A stretch of 64,000 bases of DNA, taken from Terriglobia bacterium. Lineage in GTDB: Bacteria > Acidobacteriota > Terriglobia > Bryobacterales > Bryobacteraceae. The position numbers and the translations under genes were made by a program. Every line of letters begins with the position of its first letter. The first letter of the stretch is position 1. The DNA is taken from the NCBI GenBank assembly GCA_020073365.1, contig JAIQFL010000008.1:1-64000 (forward strand), given 5' to 3'. This document shows, piece by piece, positions 29,310 through 39,429 of this stretch. The notes under the pieces are model-generated. The model was not told the origin of the DNA. It did not search any database and was given only the letters and a program-made list of their open reading frames with translations.

Positions 29310-29332
29310 AAGTACTAAGTAATCTAGTACTT
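29310..29332. promoter_or_regulatory. Inverted repeat AAGTACT-n9-AGTACTT upstream of glycosyltransferase operon
   Basis: Perfect 7-bp arms in AT-rich intergenic gap between MBOAT and GT genes. Confidence 0.35.
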
Positions 29333-29445
29333 ACAGGTACTGGTGGAATTGCCCTAGAACCCCGCACCACGCCCATGGTCGGAGCCATACTGGATGAATT
29401 AAGTCCTTGAAAGTCAATGTGTTGAAAATCTGCTAAGCTGAAGAA

Positions 29446-30612
29446 GTGAAGATGTCGGTTCCGCGTCTCCGCATCGTCCAGATCGTTGAGACGCTCGCTC
29501 TAGGTGGTTTAGAGGTCATGGTACTGAACTTAGCGATCGCGCACCGGAAAGCCGGGCATTTTTCCGCGATCTATACGGTCTTCGAGCCCGGCGCGTTGGA
29601 GGCAGATGCGCTCGCTGCGGGGATCCCGGTGGTTTCATTCCACAAGAAAAAAGGCTTCAGCGCCAAGGCGATCATGCAGATCACGCAACGTCTTCGCGCT
29701 GACCGGGCACAGGTGGTACACACCCACAACTCCTCCATTCACCACTACGGCGCACTCGCTGGAAGCCTCGCTGGGGCCGCAGTTGTGAATACCCGCCACG
29801 GCTTCGCCCTGCATTCCTCCAGTCGGCAGGAGATCTACTTCAAGACCGTGTTGCCGCTGACGCGGGCCGTGGTATTCGTTTGTGAATCGGCCAGGTCCTA
29901 TTTTGCGAACAGGGGCATCGCCCCCGACGGGAAAAGCTGGGTGATCGTAAATGGTATCCCGGTCGAAACCTTTCAGGCGTTTCGCGCTACTCCCGGAACC
30001 AGGAAGCCGAAGGTTCGCTTTGGCACCATAGGCCGCCTGGTAAAGGCCAAGGCGCACCACGATCTGGTGGAAGCATTCGGCATGATCGCCAGCGAATTGC
30101 CGGACGCAGAATTGGAGATTTGGGGTTACGGCGCCCTGCAGGGGGAACTGGAGAATCAGATTTCCGTTGAAAAGCTGGCGGACCGCGTTCACTATTGTGG
30201 GTTGGCGTCCAAACCGGGCGAGGTTCTCAGAAACCTTGACGTGTTCGTACTTTCCTCGATCAGCGAGGGTCTACCGTTAGTAGTGATGGAAGCTATGGCG
30301 GCGGGATTGCCGATCGTCTCCACGCGCGCCGGCGGCATTCCCGAGGTCGCGCATGGGCGGGGTGTGTGGCTTGCGGAACCCGGAAATCCGGCCAGCCTCG
30401 CCGCGGCCATGCGGAAAGCCGCCGCCAGCGACCTGGCGGCCGCCGGGCAGGCCGTCTATGAAACCGCCCGCCAGCACTTTGGTATCGAGATCGTGCAATC
30501 CTCTTATGAGGCTCTCTACCGGACCACGTTGGAGCGGGGCAGGGTCGGGCCGCTGGAGCTTACGATAGACTATGCCTCAACCGCGGGTCAGCATACTCAT
30601 GCTGACGTATAG
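29446..30612 (+). CDS. GT4-family glycosyltransferase
   Basis: VETLALGGLEVMVLNLAIAHRKAGH...VHTHNSSIHHYGALAGSLAGAAVVNTRHG...VFVLSSISEGLPLVVMEAMAAGLPIVST. Confidence 0.9.
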   Translation: MKMSVPRLRIVQIVETLALGGLEVMVLNLAIAHRKAGHFSAIYTVFEPGALEADALAAGIPVVSFHKKKGFSAKAIMQITQRLRADRAQVVHTHNSSIHHYGALAGSLAGAAVVNTRHGFALHSSSRQEIYFKTVLPLTRAVVFVCESARSYFANRGIAPDGKSWVIVNGIPVETFQAFRATPGTRKPKVRFGTIGRLVKAKAHHDLVEAFGMIASELPDAELEIWGYGALQGELENQISVEKLADRVHYCGLASKPGEVLRNLDVFVLSSISEGLPLVVMEAMAAGLPIVSTRAGGIPEVAHGRGVWLAEPGNPASLAAAMRKAAASDLAAAGQAVYETARQHFGIEIVQSSYEALYRTTLERGRVGPLELTIDYASTAGQHTHADV

Positions 30613-31417
30613 CCGGCCGCAATTGATCGGCCAGGCTGTTTCCAGCGTCTGTGCGCAGTCCTTTCAGGACTGGGAACTCATCATCGTACAGGATGGATCC
30701 AATCCGGACACTGACTGCCTCCTGCACGAGTGGCTGGCCAAAGAGACACGCATCCGCTACTGTGCCAGGGGAACGGTCGGCTCCATCGCGGAAGCCTCGA
30801 ATTTCGGCCTGGCGCATGCCCGCGGTGAGTACGTTGCCATTCTGGATGACGACGACCATTGGAACCTTCCAGACAAACTGGCCCGCCAGGTCGACTTCCT
30901 CGATCGCAATCCGGAGTACGTCGCCTGTGGCGGTGGCTATATCGTGCTCGACCGGGATGGGCAACAACGCGGTGCGCTCTTCAAGCCGGAAACCGATCTT
31001 GCCATACGCGCCCGCGCCCTGCTGGCAAATCCCATCGTCAACTCCACGGCGGTTTTCCGTCGCGTCGTGAATGGCGAACCGGTCTTATACGACACTTCCA
31101 TGCGCCAGTTTGCCGATTGGGATTTCTGGCTGACCATGGGAGCCAAGGGCAAGCTCTACAACTTTCCGTGTTACCTGGCGCATTACGCCCTGTGGGAAGG
31201 CGGCAGTTCCTTCCAAAACCAAAAGGCCAATGGCCGCGCGGCAATTCGCATCGTCCGCAAACATCGCCGCCACTACCAGGGGTACGCTCTCGCCTTAACC
31301 TTGGCATGGCTCTACTATCTTTACGCCTGTCTGCCCACCCTTTTCAGGCGCGCTTCTTATGGCGGACTTTCCGCTTTCAAGAAGGTCCTGGCGAGTTCCC
31401 GTGGAGCCTCGGGCTAA
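30572..31417 (+). CDS. GT2-family glycosyltransferase
   Basis: VSILMLTYSRPQLIGQAVSSVCAQSFQDWELIIVQDGSNPDTD...EYVAILDDDDHWNLPDKLARQVDFLDRNP. Confidence 0.9.
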   Translation: MPQPRVSILMLTYSRPQLIGQAVSSVCAQSFQDWELIIVQDGSNPDTDCLLHEWLAKETRIRYCARGTVGSIAEASNFGLAHARGEYVAILDDDDHWNLPDKLARQVDFLDRNPEYVACGGGYIVLDRDGQQRGALFKPETDLAIRARALLANPIVNSTAVFRRVVNGEPVLYDTSMRQFADWDFWLTMGAKGKLYNFPCYLAHYALWEGGSSFQNQKANGRAAIRIVRKHRRHYQGYALALTLAWLYYLYACLPTLFRRASYGGLSAFKKVLASSRGASG

Positions 31418-31581
31418 CCAGGTGCTCCGCGCAACGGGACCACCCGTGGCGCGGCATCCTATGGGCGCGGGAAAGCTTTTGGGCCAGGTTCCTCGAGTTC
31501 CGGCGAGTCCGGGGGACGATCTAAGTTAGAGCGGAAGCGTCCCTGCTATTCTTAGATATAGTATCCGAGGTCTGAGTTTTT

Positions 31582-33453
31582 ATGTGTGGCATAGCGGGGA
31601 TCGCGGGCTCCGGGGATAGCACTGTCGCGCAGAACTGCGCGCGCCGGATGCTCGCGGCCTTAGCCCGGCGCGGTCCGGATGCCGAGGGACTCGAATCGTG
31701 GCCGGATGCCACACTGGCGCATCGGCGTCTCTCGATATTCGATTTGAGCGATGCCGGCCGCCAGCCTATGCTGACGCCCGACGGAGAGATCGGGATCGTG
31801 TTTAACGGCGCCGTCTACAACTTCCACGAGCTGAGATCGGAGCTCGAAGGCCGCGGGTGCCGTTTTCACACCGAGACGGATACGGAAGTTCTGCTCTACG
31901 GGTACCGCGAATGGGGCATTGACGCGCTCGTCGCCCGCATGCGCGGAATGTTCGCGATTGGTATCTGGGACAACCCTCGGCGAAAACTGTTCCTCTTCCG
32001 CGACCGTCTCGGCGTGAAGCCCCTGGTGTACTCCATGCGCAACGGAACGATCGCGTTCGCTTCCACCGTACGCGCGCTGCGGGCGGCCGGGATTGTCGAA
32101 GACATCGATCCGCAAGCGGTGGCGGAATTCCTGGAGTTTGGCTTCGTCACAGAACCGCGAACCATCTACGAGGGCGCGGCGAAATTGCCGGCGGCCTCGA
32201 TTCTGGAATGGTCCGGCGGCCAGCCAACCGTCCGCGAGTACTGGCGGCCGCAGCCGGCGCGCGAGGCCGGCCCCACATTCAACGAAGCGGTGGAAGAGAC
32301 CGAGCGGCTGCTGCTTCGCGCGGTTGAACTGCGGCTGTTCGCCGATGTTCCGGTAGGAGCGCTGTTGAGCGGCGGGGTGGATTCGAGCCTGGTTTGCTGG
32401 GCGATTCGGAAACTCGGCGGCGACGTGACGGCATTTACGGTCGGGACACCCGGCTACCCGGGCGATGAAACGGCGGATGCGGAAGCGACGGCGGAGACTC
32501 TCGGCATCAAGCATCGAGCCCTGACGGTGGCTCCCGAGGACTGTCCGGATGTGAATACCCTGGTCGCAGCCTTTCCCGAGCCATTCGCCGTCTCCTCGGC
32601 GTTGGGGCTGCTGCGAATCTCGCAGGTGATCAAGCCGCTGGTAACGGTGCTGCTGACTGGTGACGGAGGCGACGATGTGTTCCTCGGTTATCCCAGGCAT
32701 TGGCACCTGTGGCTGGCCCAGAGAATCGGGGGAACCCTGCCCTTGAAGGCGGCCGCGTATTGGGCGAGAGTTCGCAACGGCATACCGCGGGTCGGTCCGC
32801 TACGGCGCGCCGCGCATCTTCTGGACTACGGCACGGGGGGGCTCGGCGCTTTCGCCGAAGCGCATGACGGGCTGCCCATGTACTGGCGCAATCACATCCT
32901 GGGGGAGCGGCTCGAGGCGTGCAACGTGCCGCATCGGCAGATGCCGCAGTCGCCCGGAGCCGGGCGGAGGGTGCTGTCCGAGTTTCTCGAATACGAGCGG
33001 CGGAACCGTTTTGTCGGTGAGTATCTGACGAAAGTGGATGGCGCGACGATGTATAGCGCGCTGGAGGCCCGCTCTCCTTTTCTGGACCAGGAGCTTTGGG
33101 ATTTCGCCGCCTCGCTGCCGTTCGCAGTGCGCCTTCACGGGCGGCGGTCGAAGGCTGTGCTGCGCGAGATTGCACGGCGGAGAATCGGCGAGCGCGTGGC
33201 GCGGGGGCGAAAGCGTGGGTTCACGATTCCCGTGGAGCAATGGATGGCACATCAGTGGCGGGCGGCGGCGGAAGAGTGCTTCCGGAATTCGGCGCTCGAA
33301 AAGGACGGATGGATCCGATCGGAGCCGGTGCTGGAGCAACTGAAGTACGCTTCTCGAACCGGTTCGGCGCCGCACCAGATCTGGTATCTGTACGTCCTGG
33401 AGAGCTGGCTTCAATACGAACGCGCCGGGGCCCCGGCTTATGCATCGCATTGA
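31582..33453 (+). CDS. asnB: Asparagine synthase (glutamine-hydrolysing)
   Basis: MCGIAGIAG Ntn-type N-terminus; LAHRRLSIFDLSDAGRQPM; VPVGALLSGGVDSSLV PP-loop. Confidence 0.93.
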   Translation: MCGIAGIAGSGDSTVAQNCARRMLAALARRGPDAEGLESWPDATLAHRRLSIFDLSDAGRQPMLTPDGEIGIVFNGAVYNFHELRSELEGRGCRFHTETDTEVLLYGYREWGIDALVARMRGMFAIGIWDNPRRKLFLFRDRLGVKPLVYSMRNGTIAFASTVRALRAAGIVEDIDPQAVAEFLEFGFVTEPRTIYEGAAKLPAASILEWSGGQPTVREYWRPQPAREAGPTFNEAVEETERLLLRAVELRLFADVPVGALLSGGVDSSLVCWAIRKLGGDVTAFTVGTPGYPGDETADAEATAETLGIKHRALTVAPEDCPDVNTLVAAFPEPFAVSSALGLLRISQVIKPLVTVLLTGDGGDDVFLGYPRHWHLWLAQRIGGTLPLKAAAYWARVRNGIPRVGPLRRAAHLLDYGTGGLGAFAEAHDGLPMYWRNHILGERLEACNVPHRQMPQSPGAGRRVLSEFLEYERRNRFVGEYLTKVDGATMYSALEARSPFLDQELWDFAASLPFAVRLHGRRSKAVLREIARRRIGERVARGRKRGFTIPVEQWMAHQWRAAAEECFRNSALEKDGWIRSEPVLEQLKYASRTGSAPHQIWYLYVLESWLQYERAGAPAYASH

Positions 33454-34633
33454 GCGTATCGGCGGCGACCGGAAGCCGCGCATCGCGGTGGTCACGCCGC
33501 TGTTTCCCACGCGCGAACAGCCAAACATAGGTCAAGCCATTTATTGTACGGTACTCGGGCTGAAGCATTGGGCCGAGCTGCGCGTGTTCTCTCCGTTGCC
33601 CAGGTACCCGAATCGGCTGGGGCCCACCGGCGTCCTATATGTGCGGAAAGATTTGTCGCATCGCCCTCCGGAAGTGGACACGGAGTATTTCGAATATCCC
33701 GTCCTGCCGCGGGTCAGCCGCCCGTTCAACGGCTATGTTTGCGCCTGGCTGCTCACACCACGGCTCCGGGAGTGGAAACCCGACATGATACTCGCGTACT
33801 GGTTATATCCGGAAGGCTTCGCCGCCGTGCTCGCGGGTCGCAGGCTGGGCGTGCCGGTGGTGGTTGGGTCGCGAGGCTCGGACCTGCGGCGCATACGGGA
33901 CCGGGCGACAGCCTATTTCACTCGCAGAACACTGCGCGAGGCCTCCGGCGTGCTCACCGTCAGCGAGGATCTTAGGCAACACGCGCTTCAAATGGGAGTG
34001 CCCGGAGATCGGGTGAAGACCATATTGAACGGTTGCGACGGCGACGTATTCAAGCTTTCCGACAAAGCTGCGGCGCGAGCGGAGCGCGGCATAGCCGCCG
34101 AGGCGCGCCTGGTGTTGTACGTCGGGCGGCTGGACCAGGGCAAGGGCCTTGAAGAGTTGCTCGGGGCGGCAGAACGGCTGCGCGATATGAAGGACCTGTT
34201 GTTCGTTTGCGTCGGTGAGGGAGTGTTGGATGGGGCACTACGGAAACGCGCGGCGGAGGCGGGCCTCGGCGGCCGCGTCTTGTTTCCGGGTTCAGTCAGC
34301 CGCTCTGACGTTGCCGAATGGATGGCGGCGTGCGACGTCTTCTGCCTGCCAAGTCACTCGGAGGGCTGCCCGAACGCGGTGTTGGAAGCGCTGGCCTGCG
34401 GCCGTCCCGTGGTCGCGACCGCGGTCGGAGGAATCCCCGAAGTAGTCAACGAGCGTTGCGGCATACTCGTTCCCGCGGCGGACACAGAACGGCTCGCCCG
34501 GGCTTTGCGCGATGCCCTCCATGCGCCGTGGGACAGCCAGGCCATCGCCCAGCACTTCTCCCGCAGTTGGGACGACGTTGCCGCCGATACATTCGACCTC
34601 TGCAGCGGCCTTCTGGGCCTTACGCGGGGATGA
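33440..34633 (+). CDS. GT4-family glycosyltransferase
   Basis: KPRIAVVTPLFPTREQPNIGQ...LVLYVGRLDQGKGLEELLGAAERL...VFCLPSHSEGCPNAVLEALACGRPVVATAVGGIPEVV. Confidence 0.92.
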   Translation: MHRIERIGGDRKPRIAVVTPLFPTREQPNIGQAIYCTVLGLKHWAELRVFSPLPRYPNRLGPTGVLYVRKDLSHRPPEVDTEYFEYPVLPRVSRPFNGYVCAWLLTPRLREWKPDMILAYWLYPEGFAAVLAGRRLGVPVVVGSRGSDLRRIRDRATAYFTRRTLREASGVLTVSEDLRQHALQMGVPGDRVKTILNGCDGDVFKLSDKAAARAERGIAAEARLVLYVGRLDQGKGLEELLGAAERLRDMKDLLFVCVGEGVLDGALRKRAAEAGLGGRVLFPGSVSRSDVAEWMAACDVFCLPSHSEGCPNAVLEALACGRPVVATAVGGIPEVVNERCGILVPAADTERLARALRDALHAPWDSQAIAQHFSRSWDDVAADTFDLCSGLLGLTRG

Positions 34634-34809
34634 GAGAGCTTGCCGGGCGAATGGGTCCACTACCCAGGGGGGCGTTGCAGTGTGGCGGGTGAAGTGAACG
34701 ATGAAATTGCCGCATTGTGCCAGATTGCCACCCACCGATTGCCCGGTCTTCCGTTCCACCGGAGCATAGTACCTACGTAACCTCGGGCCTGGCCCCGTGC
34801 GCCTTCTCA

Positions 34810-35535
34810 ATGGTGACCTTTCGAACGAATTCGTTGGCGGTAGGGTGTTTGATTTGGAGCGGCGTTGCATTTGCTCAGCCTTATGCGGCGCCGGTCGATT
34901 CTGCTGGCTCTCAAGCCCCGGTCGCCACCTTTAATGAGGAACGAATCCTCGGCGTCATACCGGACTACCAGACGGTAACGGAAATCAACGGTGCGGGCAC
35001 CGTTGCCCCGTTGACGCGCAAGCAAAAGTGGACGCTGGCGCTGAAAGAAACCGTCGACCCGTTTAATATTGGGAACGCGGCGCTGGGCGCCGGGTTCTCG
35101 CAGATAGGCAATCAAACCCCCAAGTACGGCGAAGGAGGGCCGGCTTTCGGCGAGCGTTTCGGCGCCGCGCTGGTCGATTTCGGCACGCAGAATCTCTTCA
35201 GCGCCGGCCTGCTCGCCACCCTGTTACACCAGGACCCGAGATATTTCCGCAAGGGGCCTGAAGCCAGGATTCCGGGACGCGTTCTCTATTCCATCAGCCG
35301 CCTCTTCGTGGCGCGGCAGGACTCCGGCCGGTCCGCGTTCAACGCTTCGGGCATTTTCGGCATGACGCTGGGGATCGCGGCTTCCAACCTGTACTATCCA
35401 TCCGCCAGTGTTCGAGGCCGGGTCATGGCTGGTCGTTGCGAGACCAGCCTGTTCGGCGGCATCACAGGCAACCTGATGTCCGAATTCTGGCCCGATATTC
35501 AGAAGAAGTTCTTCCATCGAAAACCCAAGGTCTGA
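34810..35535 (+). CDS. Conserved hypothetical exported protein
   Basis: ORF 34717-35535; signal-like MVTFRTNSLAVGCLIWSGVAFAQP; coherent coding sequence. Confidence 0.6.
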   Translation: MVTFRTNSLAVGCLIWSGVAFAQPYAAPVDSAGSQAPVATFNEERILGVIPDYQTVTEINGAGTVAPLTRKQKWTLALKETVDPFNIGNAALGAGFSQIGNQTPKYGEGGPAFGERFGAALVDFGTQNLFSAGLLATLLHQDPRYFRKGPEARIPGRVLYSISRLFVARQDSGRSAFNASGIFGMTLGIAASNLYYPSASVRGRVMAGRCETSLFGGITGNLMSEFWPDIQKKFFHRKPKV

Positions 35536-35642
35536 CGACCGAACCCAGACGCGCCTGGCAACTCGCACCACAAGTAAAGAGGCGAGTTTGTACACTGCCA
35601 TTTCGTGCGAACCCTACGAGCGGCTTACACTGAAGCTGCAAG

Positions 35643-36485
35643 GTGCGTATGAGCGTGCTGGAGTTTTCGGTGGTCGTATATGCGGTGTCCGCGGTCGCAG
35701 GTTTTCTGGGCTCGCTGACGGGGCTGGGCGGCGGAGTGGTGATCACGCCGGTGTTGACGCTGCTCCTCGGTGTGGACTTTCACTTTGCGATGGGGGCCAC
35801 GCTGGTTTCGGTGATCGCGACCTCTTCGGGCGCCGCGGCTGCTTACGTGAAGGAGGGGTTCTCCAACATTCGCGTGGGCATGTTTCTGGAGATCGCGACC
35901 ACGCTGGGGGCGGTGGCCGGCGCACATCTCACGGCGGTGGTCCCGACCTCGGCCCTGGCGGTGATCTTCGGCGGAGTCCTTCTCTATTCGGTGTGGCATA
36001 CTCTTCAGAAACCATTCGACCCGAGCGGATCGGAACCCGACCCGCTGGCAACCCGCTTGAAGCTGGACGGCAGTTACCCGGGATCGGAAGGCAAGATTCG
36101 ATATCACGTCCAGCGCGTGAAGGCGGGTTTCAGCCTGATGTTCGGAGCGGGCTTGCTGTCGGGGCTTTTGGGAATCGGCTCGGGGGCGATGAAGGTGATC
36201 GCCATGGACCAGGTGATGCGTATTCCGTTCAAGGTCTCGACCACCACGAGCAACTTCATGATCGGTGTGACGGCCGCGGCCAGCACGGGAGTCTATCTGA
36301 GCCATGGGTATATCGCTCCAGGCCTCGCGATGCCGGTAATGCTGGGGGTTCTCACCGGGTCGGTGGCCGGATCGAGGCAGTTGATGGGAACGGGGACGCG
36401 CGTGCTGCGGTGGGTGTTCGCGGGGGTGGTTGGCGTGATGGCCGCGGAAATGATCTATAACGGCATCTCGGGAGGGATGAAATGA
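35643..36485 (+). CDS. TauE/SafE family sulfite exporter/permease
   Basis: VVVYAVSAVAGFLGSLTGLGGGVVITPVLTLLLGVDFHFAMGATLVSVIATSSGAAAAYV. Confidence 0.88.
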   Translation: MRMSVLEFSVVVYAVSAVAGFLGSLTGLGGGVVITPVLTLLLGVDFHFAMGATLVSVIATSSGAAAAYVKEGFSNIRVGMFLEIATTLGAVAGAHLTAVVPTSALAVIFGGVLLYSVWHTLQKPFDPSGSEPDPLATRLKLDGSYPGSEGKIRYHVQRVKAGFSLMFGAGLLSGLLGIGSGAMKVIAMDQVMRIPFKVSTTTSNFMIGVTAAASTGVYLSHGYIAPGLAMPVMLGVLTGSVAGSRQLMGTGTRVLRWVFAGVVGVMAAEMIYNGISGGMK

Positions 36486-36832
36486 CCGACGAGCGGCTGG
36501 ACCAGACGATCGGCAACCTGTTGCGTTGGGGTGTGGCTTTGGCGGCGGCCGTGGTGCTGGCGGGGGGCGTGTGGTATCTGGCGGTGAGCGGGGGTGCGGC
36601 GGCCGACTATCGTCTTTTTCACGGCGGCTTTCAGGGATTTCGGCGACTGGCGGCGCTGCCGGGTCCGCAGGTGGTGATCCTGATCGGCCTGCTGATTCTG
36701 ATTGCGACGCCAGTAGCTCGCGTGGTGTTTTCGCTGGCGGCCTTTGCCCTCGAAGGGGACCGGGTGTATATGGGGATTACGGCGGTAGTGCTGGCCGTGC
36801 TGGTGTACGGCATTGGGTATGGCTGGTGGTGA
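36482..36832 (+). CDS. DUF1634 family membrane protein
   Basis: 116 aa, three TM; overlaps TauE stop (ATGA), typical TauE-DUF1634 pair. Confidence 0.8.
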   Translation: MTDERLDQTIGNLLRWGVALAAAVVLAGGVWYLAVSGGAAADYRLFHGGFQGFRRLAALPGPQVVILIGLLILIATPVARVVFSLAAFALEGDRVYMGITAVVLAVLVYGIGYGWW

Positions 36833-36954
36833 GGGGCGCGGGCGCACGACCTGTAAGTGACGGGACGGTGAAAACGGGCCGATTTGGAGCCTCAGGCTCA
36901 GGGAGCGGTCGGATGGGCGCGCGCCGCCATCCGCTCTATGGGATAGTGTTTCTT

Positions 36955-37683
36955 ATGCCTGTCACACTGAAGAATCAGGTTGTGCTTGTCGTAGGAGCCT
37001 CCAGTGGAATCGGCCGCGAAACGGCCGTATTGTTTGCCCGGGAGGGAGCCCGGGTCATGGCTGCGGCGCGCCGCGAGAATCGCTTGCGGGACCTCCAGTC
37101 CTCTCTCGCTCAGGAGGGCTTCGCCATTCAGATCTCTTCCGCGGACGCCTCAGACGTCTCCGCGATGGAGGCTCTCGCCCAAAAGACCCGCTCCCTTTTA
37201 GGAGAGATCGACATCCTGGTTTATGCCGCGGGCACCAACATTCCCGATCGCACCATGAAGCACCTCAACGCCCCTCATTGGGACATGATGATTGACGTCA
37301 ACCTGAATGGCGCCTTCTACATCACGCGTGCGGTGCTGCCGGCCATGCGGGAGAGAGGATCCGGGCACCTGATCTACATCGCTTCGATCTCGGGCCAGAC
37401 GCCCGACGTTTCGGGCGCCGCCTACCAGGCTTCCAAGCGCGGCATGCTCGGCCTGGCCCACGCCATTCGCGTGGAAGAGAAAGAGAATGGAATCCGCACC
37501 AGCGTGGTGTGCCCGGGCCTGGTGGACACGGAGATTCTGGAAAAGCGTCCCGTAAAGCCCCCACCCGAGATGCTGGCCAAGGCGCTGCGCCCGGAGGACG
37601 TCGCCGAAGCGGTGCTGTTCGTGGCGAAGGTGCCGCCCCGCGCCGCCGTTCCCGAGATGGCCATCGTGCCGACCTACATCTGA
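36955..37683 (+). CDS. SDR family oxidoreductase
   Basis: VVLVVGASSGIGRETAVLFAREGARVMAAARRE...YIASISGQTPDVSGAAYQASKRGMLGLAHAI. Confidence 0.93.
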   Translation: MPVTLKNQVVLVVGASSGIGRETAVLFAREGARVMAAARRENRLRDLQSSLAQEGFAIQISSADASDVSAMEALAQKTRSLLGEIDILVYAAGTNIPDRTMKHLNAPHWDMMIDVNLNGAFYITRAVLPAMRERGSGHLIYIASISGQTPDVSGAAYQASKRGMLGLAHAIRVEEKENGIRTSVVCPGLVDTEILEKRPVKPPPEMLAKALRPEDVAEAVLFVAKVPPRAAVPEMAIVPTYI

Positions 37684-37699
37684 ACAGGGTCATCCGCCA

Positions 37700-38812
37700 C
37701 TATCGCAGCGAAATCGTCTTGCCGGTGCGAACCGATTCGCGCGCGGCGTCCAGAATCTCGATCACGATCACGTTATTCTCGAGCGAGCTCAACCCTGAAG
37801 GCTTAAACTTCCCGCGAGCCACGCCGGTCAGGTACGAAATGGAATCCCGTTCCGCGGGCGGCAACTCGGTGGGCGTGCGCGTCTCCTCGGCGGTCCGATC
37901 GCCCGCCAGGTGCACCTTCAACCCGTTCCCGCCGGTGGCGATGGCATACGCGCGCTCCCCGTAAACCTCCAGGTCTTTGCGCGAGAAGGGCCAGTTCCAC
38001 GAGGCCTGAATGATGCCTTGCGCCTTGGGATACTCCACCAGGATGGTGGCTTCATCGTCCACGCGGGGATAGATATCGGGCTTATTGGTTTGCGCGAGGG
38101 CCGTGACCTTCAGCGGCCGCTGATTGTCCATCAGCCACGTCATGAGGTTCGCGCCATAGCAGCCGAAATCGAACAGGGCGCCGGCGCCATTTTTGACCGG
38201 ATCGGTCAGCCACGCCAGGAACTCCGGCTGCACATGGATCTCCTTGGGGCCCTGGTGGCCGTCCATGGCCACCATCTTGCGAATCTCGCCGCCGGCCTTC
38301 TGCTCCTTCATGAGCTTCCAGATCTCGGCGTGGCTGCGGTACCAGGTGGTCTCGTAGTTTACGATTACCGGAATGCCGCCGCGCGCCGCCGCCTGCTGAA
38401 TCGCGCGGGCCTGTCTCATATCCACCGCCAGCGGCTTCTCCATCATGACTGGGATATGGCGCAGCGCGCAGGCTTCCACTACCATGGCGTGGTCGAACGT
38501 ACTGGTGAAGGTGGCGACCGCTTCCGGCTTCACGGTGTCCAGCATTTTGCCGAGGTCGGTGAACAGGATATCGGGGGAAAACCCATTCGGCTGCCGCTGG
38601 GCGTACCCGGTCCCCAGCGTACGATCGGGATCGAAGACCCCCACGAGTTGGAGGTCCTTCCGCCGCAGGGCGCTGCCCAGAAATCCCGAGACGTGTCCGT
38701 GAGCGAGCCCGGCGATGGCGAGCCGCAGTGGTTTCTCCTGGCCGCTATCCGGCGATTGCGCGGCGGCGAGCAGCGGGAGAGCAATCCAGAGGCAGATGAA
38801 TGTGCGGGTCAT
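37700..38812 (-). CDS. Gfo/Idh/MocA family oxidoreductase, exported
   Basis: MTRTFICLWIALPLLAAAQS signal; LRLAIAGLAHGHVSGFLGSAL...IPVMMEKPLAVDMRQARAIQQAAARGG. Confidence 0.88.
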   Translation of the reverse strand: MTRTFICLWIALPLLAAAQSPDSGQEKPLRLAIAGLAHGHVSGFLGSALRRKDLQLVGVFDPDRTLGTGYAQRQPNGFSPDILFTDLGKMLDTVKPEAVATFTSTFDHAMVVEACALRHIPVMMEKPLAVDMRQARAIQQAAARGGIPVIVNYETTWYRSHAEIWKLMKEQKAGGEIRKMVAMDGHQGPKEIHVQPEFLAWLTDPVKNGAGALFDFGCYGANLMTWLMDNQRPLKVTALAQTNKPDIYPRVDDEATILVEYPKAQGIIQASWNWPFSRKDLEVYGERAYAIATGGNGLKVHLAGDRTAEETRTPTELPPAERDSISYLTGVARGKFKPSGLSSLENNVIVIEILDAARESVRTGKTISLR

Positions 38813-39047
38813 AATATTTCCTTGCATCATATCCCCATTCGCTCTACCCCATCTTCCACTAGAGCGTCTTCTCTAGTGCGGTATCGACCAAATGACTGGG
38901 CAGGCGGAACCGCCTGCCCCACCTAACAGGCTGTCTGGCCTGTCAATGGCCAATAGCATGCCGCACGCCCGGCGCGTCCAGACCATTTCGTGGGTCACTA
39001 CACTATCTGCCAAACCGTTTCTTAGGTCGATCGTCTAGTGGGGTATA

Positions 39048-39410
39048 ATGGCCCCTATGGCGAAAAGAACCAATCCACCGTTCCAGGGCGAGATGCTCCA
39101 GGGTACGCTCGACATGCTGGTGCTGCAGACCTTGGTGCTCGGACCTGCTCACGGCCACACCATCGCCCATGTGATCGAACACGGGTCCGGCGATTTCCTC
39201 CAGGTGGAGCACGGCTCTCTGTATCCGGCTCTGCATCGGCTCGAAGATCGCGGATGGATCGCGTCGTTCTGGGGCACTTCGGAAAACAATCGCAAGGCCA
39301 GGTACTACCGGCTCACGCCCTCCGGCAGGAAACAGTTAGACGAGCAGACCGGCCGCTGGGAGCAACTGGTGGGTGCCATCGCCCGGCTCCTGCATCCGGT
39401 TTCGGAGTAG
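39048..39410 (+). CDS. PadR-family transcriptional regulator
   Basis: [57 protein letters not shown]...[13 protein letters not shown]. Confidence 0.93.
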   Translation: MAPMAKRTNPPFQGEMLQGTLDMLVLQTLVLGPAHGHTIAHVIEHGSGDFLQVEHGSLYPALHRLEDRGWIASFWGTSENNRKARYYRLTPSGRKQLDEQTGRWEQLVGAIARLLHPVSE

Positions 39411-39429
39411 CCTTGGGGCGGAATCGCGA

